The position numbers and the translations under genes were made by a program. Positions 16,592-25,190 of a DNA stretch of 44,124 nt are shown here, piece by piece. The DNA comes from an uncultured Bacilli bacterium (GTDB taxonomy: Bacteria; Bacillota_I; Bacilli_A; RF39; UBA660): the NCBI GenBank assembly GCA_944350315.1, contig CALVON010000004.1:1-44124 (forward strand), given 5' to 3'. How positions within the stretch are numbered: the stretch's first letter is position 1; each line of letters opens with the position of its first letter. The notes beneath the pieces were generated by a model that saw only the letters and a list, made by a program, of their open reading frames with translations, was not told the origin of the DNA and ran no database searches.

Positions 16592-17632
16592 ATGACAATT
16601 AATTTTAAAAATAATAATACCGATTATGTAATAAATGTTAAAGAAAATGTTATTTTTTTTGGACAGAATTCAACCTTCAAAAATGATTTTTTTAATAATT
16701 TGAAAGACAGCTTTATAAACAAAAAAGAAAATATTCTAATCGATGGAAATAAATACAATCCTGATGATTATAATATTATCTATATTGATGAAGAAAGTGA
16801 TTTTAACAATGAATTTAAGTTTACGAAAACAAACACATTAAAAAGTTTAGTATATGATGAAGTTATAAAAAAAATAAATGGTGATAAATTAATAGAATAT
16901 ACTAATAAAATATTTGATGTTATAGATGAAAAGATTAATAATAACTTAGATAAAAAAATAAACAAAAATTTTACTAACAGTATTAATTTTAAAATTGAAA
17001 TCCCAGACATTAATATTATTATTGATAAATTCACAAATATATATATTGATAATATTTTAATTAACAGTAAAAAAATTTCAAAATCATTAAAAAGAAAATT
17101 ATTGTATCAATTATATTTTTTAGATATTAAAAATAATCACAATAAAAACAATATTATTATTATTAAAAATTTTGATGTATATTTAGATTCAAACGAAATA
17201 ATAGATTTATTAAATACCATAAACAAAATATCAAATAATAATTGTCACTTTATCATAAGTAGCAGTTCTAATATATTTGAATATATATCACTAAAAAAAT
17301 TTACTGTATATAAAATTACAAATAAAATAATACCACTAGATAAAATAGAAAAAGCTATAAAAATAAATTTATTAAAAAAAGAATATTCTGGTAATGATGA
17401 TTTTGAAAATTATTATATAAAGAATGAATATTTACTATTACCAGAAGAAGTGAAATCTATTAAAAACAAAATATTTGATTTATATTCTATTTATATAAGT
17501 AAAATTCTTAATGCTACAAAGATTGTAATTACTCTAAATAAACCTAAAAATATAACCTGTGATTACATTGTATGCAAAAACAAAGATGAAAAAGATCTTT
17601 TTTTAGAAATTTCTAAACAATTCATTGACTAA
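16592..17632 (+). CDS. csn2: large Csn2-like CRISPR adaptation protein
   Basis: A 346-residue protein, the size of the large Csn2 form known from S. thermophilus CRISPR1 rather than the roughly 220-residue short form. It has an N-terminal beta-rich part, a degenerate P-loop-like segment 'VIFFGQNSTFKNDF' near residue 24, and 'NIIIIKNFDVYLDSNEII' near 188-205 at the Walker-B-like position, as in the ATPase-derived Csn2 fold. Csn2 forms DNA-encircling rings that hold ends during spacer acquisition. It is on the strand opposite to cas9-cas1-cas2, between array and tracrRNA, and reads into the tracrRNA. Codon use is even more AT-rich than its neighbours. The assignment rests on context, length and fold cues. 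Confidence 0.75.
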   Translation: MTINFKNNNTDYVINVKENVIFFGQNSTFKNDFFNNLKDSFINKKENILIDGNKYNPDDYNIIYIDEESDFNNEFKFTKTNTLKSLVYDEVIKKINGDKLIEYTNKIFDVIDEKINNNLDKKINKNFTNSINFKIEIPDINIIIDKFTNIYIDNILINSKKISKSLKRKLLYQLYFLDIKNNHNKNNIIIIKNFDVYLDSNEIIDLLNTINKISNNNCHFIISSSSNIFEYISLKKFTVYKITNKIIPLDKIEKAIKINLLKKEYSGNDDFENYYIKNEYLLLPEEVKSIKNKIFDLYSIYISKILNATKIVITLNKPKNITCDYIVCKNKDEKDLFLEISKQFID

Positions 17633-17653
17633 TCATTAAAAAAATTGTATAAT
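17625..17653 (+). promoter_or_regulatory. tracrRNA promoter inside the csn2 3' end
   Basis: TTGACT (17625-17630), exactly 17 bp, TATAAT (17648-17653); transcription expected near 17660. The -35 box overlaps the last codons and stop of csn2. Confidence 0.85.
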
Positions 17654-17659
17654 TAATAT

Positions 17660-17774
17660 GTCCTAAAACAAAGGATATACATTACTAAAAGTTTACAGGT
17701 TTCTGTAATAAGGCATAATGCCTTAGGTTTGATCTAACCATAAAGATCTAAAAACAGGCTTATGCCTGTTTTTT
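17660..17774 (+). ncRNA. tracrRNA of the type II-A system
   Basis: The anti-repeat (17674-17709) is full length: 30 of 36 positions match the plus-strand repeat, and four of the six differences are G-U wobbles in the duplex with the crRNA. It is followed by AATAAGGC, as in other type II-A tracrRNAs, then hairpins at 17710-17724 (AAGGC/GCCTT) and 17726-17739 (GGTT/AACC), and a final hairpin AACAGGC/GCCTGTT with T-run. It should base-pair with pre-crRNA for RNase III cutting and load Cas9. It runs in the direction of csn2 and converges on cas2. Confidence 0.92.
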
Positions 17775-17775
17775 T
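17751..17775. terminator. shared bidirectional terminator of tracrRNA and cas2
   Basis: AACAGGC, loop TTAT, GCCTGTT (17753-17770), T7 on the plus strand and T5 on the minus strand. The cas2 stop codon (17774-17776) lies at its edge. Confidence 0.85.
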
Positions 17776-18094
17776 ATTCAAAAATTAATAAGTTTTCTAT
17801 AGATATATTTTCCTCTATACTTTTAGTTCCACAAAACATTATCATATTATTATATTGATTTTCTGTTACTTGTAGTAATCTAATGTTTCCTGTTTTAGGA
17901 GCATTTATTTTTAGCCTGTTGATATGTTTAATTAAATCATCATTATTTTTACATATTCTAGAATATACAGAATACTGCATCATTATATATCCATCGTCTA
18001 ACAAATACTTTCTGAATTTAGAAGCTACTTTTCTTTCTTTTTCAGTTATAACTGGCAAATCAAACATTACTATTATTCTCATAAATCTATTCAT
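17774..18094 (-). CDS. cas2: CRISPR-associated endonuclease Cas2
   Basis: A 106-residue Cas2 with the usual 'MRIIVMFDLP' first strand (the Asp lies at the family's catalytic position) and a 'VYSRICKNND' segment near 42. Cas2 dimers bridge two Cas1 dimers in the spacer integrase. The ATG at 18094 overlaps the cas1 stop by 8 nt; an in-frame ATG four codons later matches the commonest N-terminus. It is the last gene of cas9-cas1-cas2. Confidence 0.95.
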   Translation of the reverse strand: MNRFMRIIVMFDLPVITEKERKVASKFRKYLLDDGYIMMQYSVYSRICKNNDDLIKHINRLKINAPKTGNIRLLQVTENQYNNMIMFCGTKSIEENISIENLLIFE

Positions 18095-18980
18095 ACATTA
18101 TAATAGTTGGTAAATCCAAAACAATATCACCAGTCGAAAAAATTTTTATGTAGCTTTTTATAAGTAAACTTATACTATATTCAATAGTATATTTTTTATT
18201 TTTATGCAGTATTTCTTTATTTAAAAGATTTATCAACTTCTTTCTAAAATCAAAAGATAAAGGATAGCAAATATTATCTTTATTATCATAAACAAATTTA
18301 TCTACCACGCATCTATAAGGTTCTAATAAGTCATATGCCAAATTAAAGTTATTAATTTTGGAATTATGATGTATTCCTAAATATGTGTTTAATCCAGAAA
18401 CTGCTAAATTTCTTATTATCGAACTTGCTATAATTGTATAGCCATAATTTAATGCAGCATTTATTCCATCATCATAAAATCTAATAAAATCATTTCCAAA
18501 TAAACTACGAAAATATATTTTTGCAGACAACCCTTCTCTGTTTTTTTTATCACCATCAATTATTTCATCTAAATAACTAGTTAGCTTAGAGATTGGAAAT
18601 TCTTCTTTAGAAGTCATTTCCAATACTCTAATACTATTTTCAATTTTCTTCTTAACTACTTGATTCCACAATTCCTTTTTTGTATCTTCATCTATTTGAA
18701 GCTGATTATTAAAAACATCTAGTTGTTTAAAATGATAATTATACGGAAACATTATTGAAGTGGGTTGAAATCTTTCATCACATATAATTAACGAAATTGC
18801 ATTTTTACCAAACTCTGCTAATAATCTAGTAGTCATTATAGTCGTAGAATCTTCAATTAAAACGTAGCTAATATCTTCTAAAGGAACTTTTGAAGTAATA
18901 CCTTCTTTTTCTATTACAAGTTGATTATCTTTAAAATGAATTTTTTCACTTTTTTTTATAACGACCTGTCTATAACCCAC
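18087..18980 (-). CDS. cas1: CRISPR-associated integrase Cas1 (type II)
   Basis: A 297-residue protein of normal type II Cas1 length. 'LGIHHNSK' near 206 holds the catalytic His, 'FNLAYDLLEPYR' near 217-228 the acidic ligand, and an upstream Glu belongs to the 'YDDGINAALNYGY' region near 150. Cas1 catalyses insertion of protospacers at the leader end. The start is a GTG at 18980, overlapping the cas9 stop, with GGAG 7 nt upstream inside the cas9 end, so translation is coupled. Confidence 0.95.
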   Translation of the reverse strand: MGYRQVVIKKSEKIHFKDNQLVIEKEGITSKVPLEDISYVLIEDSTTIMTTRLLAEFGKNAISLIICDERFQPTSIMFPYNYHFKQLDVFNNQLQIDEDTKKELWNQVVKKKIENSIRVLEMTSKEEFPISKLTSYLDEIIDGDKKNREGLSAKIYFRSLFGNDFIRFYDDGINAALNYGYTIIASSIIRNLAVSGLNTYLGIHHNSKINNFNLAYDLLEPYRCVVDKFVYDNKDNICYPLSFDFRKKLINLLNKEILHKNKKYTIEYSISLLIKSYIKIFSTGDIVLDLPTIIMYE

Positions 18981-21900
18981 TAATTTCTCCTAATATATTA
19001 ATTGATAATTTATCTATAGACTTAATTTGTGATACAGTTATTTGATATTGTGACCTTTTTGTTGAAAATATATTGTTATCTCCAATTAAATCTTCTCCAT
19101 CTCCTATCTTACTCTTGATCTCAAACAATCCACTAGACATACCAACCACATAGCCTACACTTTCCTTTAATTCCTTACATTTAATTCTCACCAAATCATT
19201 TTTCTGTAATCTCAATATAACATTATATTTATCTAATGCATCTTTGTATGGCATTATAATATAATTTTTGCTTTGCCCATATTCTAACTTAATATTTAAA
19301 TTTACTGTCTTATTACTGCTAATTTTTTTTAAATCAAATAAATCATATGCTACAAAATATAATTTATCATCATTTTCATCTTTAGATTTTAATACATCTA
19401 TTTGATATATTCCACCTTTTTCAACATTACTACCATTAACCATATGACCAGTATTTTTATATGGATAATATAGTTTTATTTTTCTTATTTCTTTTTTTTC
19501 TTTATCGTTTGGATTTACGGGATACTTGCCATCATGTTCTTTCAATGCATCAGCTCCAACTTCATTATCACCAAACCATTCTACTAATACATTGTAAATA
19601 TCTTTAGAGCCAGATAATCTATCTGGAATACTCTCTAAATCTTTTCTCTTAACTTTAATAAGTGGCGTCCTAAGGGTTTTATATAATATTTTTCCGCTTT
19701 CTTCATCTTTTTTCATACCATAATAAGTTTCTTCATGCATTTGCCCTGATATTTTCGGTTTTGCTAATGACGGAATTAACACTCTAACATTTTCAATATC
19801 GGTATTAGTATAAGTCTTAAAACTTCTTAAATTCCACCTTAAAATATCTAAATTTTGTTCATATACTCTTAATTTTGCTTCTTCATCAAATCTTTCATAA
19901 GGAAGTGGAAAATCTAATTTAGCAATATCATGCTTACCATAAGTAATATGAGTTTTTAGCAATTCTTCTTTTAAATACTCTTTAAAACTTGCATCATACA
20001 CTTCTCCTGTTGCATCATTATACAAAATTCCGTCATATTCTTTAATATCTTGCCCAGTTAAATTTTTAAGTTGCCTTTTCGTCAAACCATCTATATATCT
20101 GCTAAATTTTTCATATAATGTTATTTTTTGTTCTAGTGATGGTGTAATTGATGCAATAACTAATGCATCCATTGCATGATGCAAATGATTATCTCTATCC
20201 TTGTTAATATTTTCTTTCATATCACTAGGCATTATATAGTTCTTAGAAATATAACTATGCGTAAGTCTATTAAATCCCCATCTTGCTCTCAATTTAGCCG
20301 TTAAACTACCAGAATACATATTTACTTTTTCAACATTTAAATATGCTTTAATAATAGAAGATAATTCCTTACTTATATATTTAGTATCATTTAAATTTTG
20401 ATCACGCATTTCTCTTGCCGTATCAAAATCTAAATTACGCATTAAATAATTGTCTTTCTTTTTAAGTGGTATAGCTAAACTATTAATAAAACTTTCATAT
20501 TTATCCCACCTATCAGTATTACCAAACCATTCAAAAGGAGTTCTTTCTCTTTTATCTTGGTTTTCCTTTGTAAATACTAAAGTTTTATTTAAATAGTTAT
20601 CATTAAAAGTTCTAGAATAAGGTAATATATGATCTATTTGAACGACATTTTTATCAAACAATTCTGATATTGATATTTTTTTTCCACTATATCCACAACA
20701 TTCCTTTTGTTCTTTCCATAATTTATATTTTAATAAATCATTACTAGTTATCTTATCAATAGTATCAAATAAATTAAGTCCCACTAATAACTGTTTAGTC
20801 TTATCATTTTCTACTTTTCTTTCTAATTGATATTTTTCTATTTCTCTTCTTTCATCTTTTGTTTTAGCAAGTTCCTTAGCAGTCTCTATATTTATTATTT
20901 TTGGTGTTCCATACTTCTTAATAATAGCATTTAATACTTTTCTAGCTTGAGATAATGATCTTATTACTCTTTGATTTTTAATAGTACTTACACTATTTAT
21001 TGGTAATAACAAATCATGCTTAGTTTTGTTTCCATATATATCAGAGTGTGAATAATTTAATTCTTCCATTGCTTCATCATATCTTTTACCTTCCAACATT
21101 ATAGGAATAAGTTTTTTTATTAACTCAGTTGATAACATTAAATGGTCTTTAAAGTTAGGTAATTTTTCTATAAATTCTATATCACTATATTTATTAGATA
21201 CAAGTATAGAATTTTCTATACCATTTTTTATATCATCATTAGTTTTATAATTAGTACATAATTTTGCTAATTCATCAAGCATATCTATATTATCTTTAAT
21301 GTTATCCCATTCTTCTTTACCATAACATTTTTCAAATACTTTTCTTAATTCATGATATCCATTTAATTCGAATAATGTTTTATTATACAATTCTTTATTA
21401 TATAATTCATCATATAATTCCTTTTCTTTTGAATTTAATGAATTAATATCTATCCATTCATCTTTGAAAATATTTAATTTCTTTTTTAATGCTTCTATTA
21501 CTTTTATATATTCTCTTTTAGATAACTGCAAATTCTTAAATTTTATATTATCATTACCAATTACTTTACTAATTAAACTATATTTAACTTCGTTTTTATC
21601 TTTGGATAGTTTTAATATTTCTTTTATTTGTTCTTTAGTTAAACTTATATAATCATTATCATCAACTTTATATCTTAAATTTATAAGTTTAGATAATCCC
21701 ACAAATATCTCTGAACTAGGAGCTCTCTTAGGGGCTCTAGGATTATCATCAAATTTGCATTTTCCAACCATTCTTTCAATTAAATTACCTCCATAAGGAG
21801 ATCTTAATTTTTCTCTTTTTCCATCTATATATTCATAATAATATCCTGGCCCTTCAGAATAATGTCTTTGACTTTTCCAAATATTTAAATATTCTTTTCT

Positions 21901-22614
21901 AAATTTATTATCAATAAGTCCAAATTTAATTTGACTATCTAATACTTTGTTTATTTCATCTTCATACATTTCTCTTGTTACAGATACTTTATAATCATCA
22001 GGCCCATTTTTAATTTTATTCTTAAATTTATTATCTTTTACATACATTTCTGATATTGTTTCATAATGATTATCTTTCATTATTTTTTCATTTTCTTTAA
22101 TTGCAGATAATACTTTTCCAGCATCTTTATCATTTGATCCTTCTTCTCTATTAGACTTGTATCCTCTTTTTTTAGCATAGTGAACAAGTATTATAGATAG
22201 TTCTTCGTCAGTTAATTTTCTATTTAATGCTTCAACCTTCAATTTATATGGATTTGTATTATTTTCCTTATAATATGCAACAATCATATCATTAAATATT
22301 TTTATTAATTCTAAATTTTTTTCTGATACAACATCTCTATTATTAATTTTTCCCTTTAAATAATTGTTTTCATATAATAAGTTTCTTACTCTGTCTAATC
22401 TAAATTCTCTTCTTCGAGATACTCTTCTTGCCCCTCTTTTTTCTCTACGTTTTTTCGCTTTACTTTCTCCACTTGTTTCTTCACCTGGAGTAAATATCCT
22501 ACTGCCAACATCAATTATACGAAATGGTTGATTATTCTCATCTAATTCTAATAATCCCCAACCTACTGATGATATACCAATATCAAGACCTAATATATAT
22601 TTATCTTCAAACAT
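18970..22614 (-). CDS. cas9: Cas9 endonuclease (type II-A), all catalytic residues present
   Basis: A 1214-residue crRNA/tracrRNA-guided DNA endonuclease. RuvC-I is 'ILGLDIGISSVGWGL' with D11, followed by an Arg-rich bridge helix ('KAKKRREKRGARRVSRRR', about 50-67). RuvC-II is 'INIETAKE' with E577; HNH is 'VVQIDHILPYSR' with D661 and H662; RuvC-III is 'HHAMDALV' with D816. So both nuclease domains look intact. The start is the ATG at 22614 (MFEDKYILGLDIG), preceded by AAGGAG; the in-frame ATG seven codons upstream lies before that site. Its size is between S. thermophilus Cas9-1 and S. pyogenes Cas9. It has its own promoter and leads cas1 and cas2. The PAM cannot be read from this sequence. 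Confidence 0.97.
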   Translation of the reverse strand: MFEDKYILGLDIGISSVGWGLLELDENNQPFRIIDVGSRIFTPGEETSGESKAKKRREKRGARRVSRRREFRLDRVRNLLYENNYLKGKINNRDVVSEKNLELIKIFNDMIVAYYKENNTNPYKLKVEALNRKLTDEELSIILVHYAKKRGYKSNREEGSNDKDAGKVLSAIKENEKIMKDNHYETISEMYVKDNKFKNKIKNGPDDYKVSVTREMYEDEINKVLDSQIKFGLIDNKFRKEYLNIWKSQRHYSEGPGYYYEYIDGKREKLRSPYGGNLIERMVGKCKFDDNPRAPKRAPSSEIFVGLSKLINLRYKVDDNDYISLTKEQIKEILKLSKDKNEVKYSLISKVIGNDNIKFKNLQLSKREYIKVIEALKKKLNIFKDEWIDINSLNSKEKELYDELYNKELYNKTLFELNGYHELRKVFEKCYGKEEWDNIKDNIDMLDELAKLCTNYKTNDDIKNGIENSILVSNKYSDIEFIEKLPNFKDHLMLSTELIKKLIPIMLEGKRYDEAMEELNYSHSDIYGNKTKHDLLLPINSVSTIKNQRVIRSLSQARKVLNAIIKKYGTPKIINIETAKELAKTKDERREIEKYQLERKVENDKTKQLLVGLNLFDTIDKITSNDLLKYKLWKEQKECCGYSGKKISISELFDKNVVQIDHILPYSRTFNDNYLNKTLVFTKENQDKRERTPFEWFGNTDRWDKYESFINSLAIPLKKKDNYLMRNLDFDTAREMRDQNLNDTKYISKELSSIIKAYLNVEKVNMYSGSLTAKLRARWGFNRLTHSYISKNYIMPSDMKENINKDRDNHLHHAMDALVIASITPSLEQKITLYEKFSRYIDGLTKRQLKNLTGQDIKEYDGILYNDATGEVYDASFKEYLKEELLKTHITYGKHDIAKLDFPLPYERFDEEAKLRVYEQNLDILRWNLRSFKTYTNTDIENVRVLIPSLAKPKISGQMHEETYYGMKKDEESGKILYKTLRTPLIKVKRKDLESIPDRLSGSKDIYNVLVEWFGDNEVGADALKEHDGKYPVNPNDKEKKEIRKIKLYYPYKNTGHMVNGSNVEKGGIYQIDVLKSKDENDDKLYFVAYDLFDLKKISSNKTVNLNIKLEYGQSKNYIIMPYKDALDKYNVILRLQKNDLVRIKCKELKESVGYVVGMSSGLFEIKSKIGDGEDLIGDNNIFSTKRSQYQITVSQIKSIDKLSINILGEISGL

Positions 22615-22633
22615 TTCAACACTCCTTAACAAC

Positions 22634-22642
22634 ATTATATCA
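22634..22642 (-). promoter_or_regulatory. cas9 operon promoter (extended -10)
   Basis: TGATATAAT on the minus strand is an extended -10 box with no clear -35. The surrounding 15 bp (22632-22646) are identical to the array promoter at 16517-16531. The start would lie about 12 nt before the cas9 ATG. Confidence 0.7.
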
Positions 22643-22661
22643 TAATAATAAATTATTTATT

Positions 22662-23351
22662 TTATCTTTTAACTCTTCTAAACATCACCTTATATATATC
22701 ATAAGAATCTTTAAAAGGTTTAAAATAACTATACTTATTTTTTTCTTTATTATAAATTGTTTCAATTTTTACTTCCTCAATTTCTTCTTTATTTATAACC
22801 ATATCTATAAGCATATTAATTTCATATTCATATCTCTCACCATCACAATTTTTAATTAATTTTAATAATCTATTAGGAAATCCCCTAAGGCCCGTTTGCG
22901 TATCCTTTATATGTTTTTTAAATAATATTTTAAATACAAATGATGTAATTTTATTTCCAAGTCTATTTCTTATAGGAACATTTTTTCCATCAAACATTCT
23001 CACTCCCAAGGTAAAATTATTACTACTAATCATTTTATTTCCTACTAATATCATATCACTAACTAAATGTTGTCCATCACAATCAATACTTACAATTCCC
23101 TCATATTTATTAATAAGTTTATCTAAATAATAATTTATTCCACTTTTTAAAGCCATTCCCTTCCCCTTGTTTTTATCATGAGTTATTAAAATACAATTTT
23201 TATTCTTTTTAACAATATTAAATATTTTCTTATCATTGCTACCATCATCAACAACTATTATATCTTTAAAGCCGGTCTTAACTAATTCTGAAATAATATC
23301 TAATAATTTTTCATTAGGATTATAACAAGGTATTAATGGTACATACTTCAT
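22662..23351 (-). CDS. family 2 glycosyltransferase (dolichyl-phosphate sugar synthase-like)
   Basis: A 229-residue GT-A enzyme: 'VPLIPCYNPNEKLLDII' at the N-terminus, 'IIVVDDGSND' near 35, 'VSIDCDGQH' near 88 (the DxD that binds metal and nucleotide sugar) and 'DTQTGLRGFPNRLL' near 150, typical of DPM1-like transferases that move a hexose to a polyprenyl phosphate. There is no membrane segment, so it would act at the inner membrane face. The start at 23351 has AGGTGAT upstream, better supported than the in-frame codon at 23396. The acceptor is unknown. It sits alone between RNase J and cas9. Confidence 0.85.
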   Translation of the reverse strand: MKYVPLIPCYNPNEKLLDIISELVKTGFKDIIVVDDGSNDKKIFNIVKKNKNCILITHDKNKGKGMALKSGINYYLDKLINKYEGIVSIDCDGQHLVSDMILVGNKMISSNNFTLGVRMFDGKNVPIRNRLGNKITSFVFKILFKKHIKDTQTGLRGFPNRLLKLIKNCDGERYEYEINMLIDMVINKEEIEEVKIETIYNKEKNKYSYFKPFKDSYDIYKVMFRRVKR

Positions 23352-23420
23352 ACTATCACCTACAATTATCTTATCAAAAAACAAAAATTTAATCAATTGC
23401 TAAATAATATATAACCAAAT

Positions 23421-23447
23421 AAAAACTGTTAAAGTTTTCTTTAACAG
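23421..23447 (-). terminator. terminator of the RNase J-family gene
   Basis: CTGTTAAAG (23426-23434), loop, CTTTAACAG (23439-23447), then T5 on the minus strand, directly after the stop codon. Confidence 0.9.
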
Positions 23448-25094
23448 CTATATTTCTTGAATAACCGTAATTATCATTGGTTTATTACCAGTCTCACTAG
23501 ATAAATATTTTGATAATTCATCTCTAATTGCGTTTTTTACTTTACTATAATCTACATATCCATTATAAACATTTCCTTTTATAATATCTAAGCAGATTTT
23601 TCTCATATTATCAATTATATCTTGACTGTCTTTAACATATATAAATCCTCTTGTTAATATTTCTGGACCTGCTAGTAAATTTTTACCTTTTTTCTCTAAT
23701 GTAGCACTAACAATTATTATTCCATTATCAGATAACATTTCTCTATCTCTTAAAACTAATTCACCAATATCATCAGAGCTTTCTCCATCTATACAAACTA
23801 CTCCCGTATGAACTTTTTTATAGTCTTCAACTAGATTACCATTTTCAAAACTAGCAACATATCCATTTTCTTTTAGAATAATATTTTCTCTAGGTATACC
23901 AAGCTGATATGCTAAATCACCATTAGCCACTTGTTCCGAATACTCTCCTTTTATTGGAAAATAATATTTTGGATTTATCAAATCAATCATTTGCATTAAA
24001 TCTTCAGAAGATGCATGATAAGATAAATTTTTCTTAGGATTTAAAGTAATTGCAGTTGCTCCAGTCATAGCAATTTTATCTAATAATTTATAAAAAGTTT
24101 TTTCTCTTCCTTCATAAATAGGAGTTGCCAAAAAGATAGTATCATCTTTATTTATTTTAATAAATTTATCATAACCATCTAATATTTTAATTATATTTAC
24201 GTATGGCTTTTCCCTTTCATTAGAATTAAGAATAACTACATTTTTATCATTTATATTAGACAAATCTCCAATAAATTTACTATCTATATGTAAGTAATTA
24301 TTTTCTATTGAATATTTAATAATATTTTGTAATCTTTTACCCATTACTACTATTTTTCTATCCGTCTTTACTACTTCATTAAATAATTCTTGTATTCTAT
24401 ATAAGTGAGAATTCAAAACATTAAATATTATTCTTCCCTTATACTTAGTAATAGTTTCATTAATTAATCTCTGTATACGATGATTAGGAGAAGTATATCC
24501 ACTCTTCATTGCATATAAAGATTCTGCCATTAAACACAAAACATTTTGTCTTCCAAGATATGCAAGTCTTCCTATATCAGTACTATAAGATCCCCTCATC
24601 GTTGAATCAAAAACAAAATCTGATGCATAAAAAATTACTCCATCTGGTGTATAAATTGCATATCCATAATTATCAGGTATTGAGTGTGATAAACTTATTG
24701 GTACTATTTTAACATTTCCAAAATCAATTACTTTATTAGCTTTAACTTGTACAATATTTGAAATATCTTTTTTATAATTATTAAATTCCTCTTTTACAAT
24801 ATTACAAGTAAATCTTGATGCATATATTTTCACATTATCTAAAATATCAATAATGTCTGTAATAGCCCCAATATTTTCATCATGACCGTGTGTTAAAAAC
24901 AATCCTTTTATTCTTTCTTTTCTTTCTTTCAAATAATCAATATTAGGAATTATATAATCAATTCCTAGAGTATACTCATCAGCATACTGTAAACCCGCTT
25001 CAAAAACAAATATATCGTCATCTACCTCAATAACGTACATATTTTTTCCATTTTCATTTAGCCCACCCAGACTAAATATATTTATTTTACTCAT
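23448..25094 (-). CDS. rnjB: RNase J-family protein, J2-like with altered metal motif
   Basis: A 548-residue metallo-beta-lactamase/beta-CASP protein of RNase J length: N-terminal 'IFSLGGLNENGKNMYVIEVDDDIFVFEAGL', then 'PLSHSIPDNYGY'-type strands, beta-CASP segments such as 'YHASSEDLMQM', and a C-terminal domain. The signature HxHxDH reads HGHDEN at residues 69-74, so the Asp and last His are replaced by Glu and Asn; 'KGEYSEQ' replaces the later HGE motif. I recall the same HGHDEN in Bacillus RNase J2, the weakly active partner of J1. It is probably a structural partner in mRNA decay; a J1 gene would lie elsewhere. A consensus promoter and a strong terminator make it monocistronic. Confidence 0.85.
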   Translation of the reverse strand: MSKINIFSLGGLNENGKNMYVIEVDDDIFVFEAGLQYADEYTLGIDYIIPNIDYLKERKERIKGLFLTHGHDENIGAITDIIDILDNVKIYASRFTCNIVKEEFNNYKKDISNIVQVKANKVIDFGNVKIVPISLSHSIPDNYGYAIYTPDGVIFYASDFVFDSTMRGSYSTDIGRLAYLGRQNVLCLMAESLYAMKSGYTSPNHRIQRLINETITKYKGRIIFNVLNSHLYRIQELFNEVVKTDRKIVVMGKRLQNIIKYSIENNYLHIDSKFIGDLSNINDKNVVILNSNEREKPYVNIIKILDGYDKFIKINKDDTIFLATPIYEGREKTFYKLLDKIAMTGATAITLNPKKNLSYHASSEDLMQMIDLINPKYYFPIKGEYSEQVANGDLAYQLGIPRENIILKENGYVASFENGNLVEDYKKVHTGVVCIDGESSDDIGELVLRDREMLSDNGIIIVSATLEKKGKNLLAGPEILTRGFIYVKDSQDIIDNMRKICLDIIKGNVYNGYVDYSKVKNAIRDELSKYLSSETGNKPMIITVIQEI

Positions 25095-25135
25095 TTTTCT
25101 CCTTTCTTTTTTAATAAAGTATAAAAGACTTAATA

Positions 25136-25164
25136 ATTATAACAAAAGAATATAAAGTTGTCAA
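25136..25164 (-). promoter_or_regulatory. consensus sigma-A promoter of the RNase J-like gene
   Basis: TTGACA (25159-25164), 17-bp spacer, TATAAT (25136-25141), with TG of an extended -10. It is the closest match to consensus in the window. Confidence 0.9.
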
Positions 25165-25170
25165 ACAAAG

Positions 25171-25190
25171 AAAAAAGAGTTATTACTCTT
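25171..25190 (-). terminator. terminator at the end of trxB
   Basis: AAGAGT-tatt-ACTCTT (25175-25190) with T6 following on the minus strand; it overlaps the last codons of trxB (stop at 25183). The stem is only 6 bp. Confidence 0.6.

Noticed and set aside
16780-17034. Minus-strand frame inside csn2, and similar plus-strand frames inside rsmH/mraZ, nrdD, lepA, miaB and cas9
   Set aside because: Shadows of real genes in AT-rich sequence, without ribosome sites or recognisable domains.
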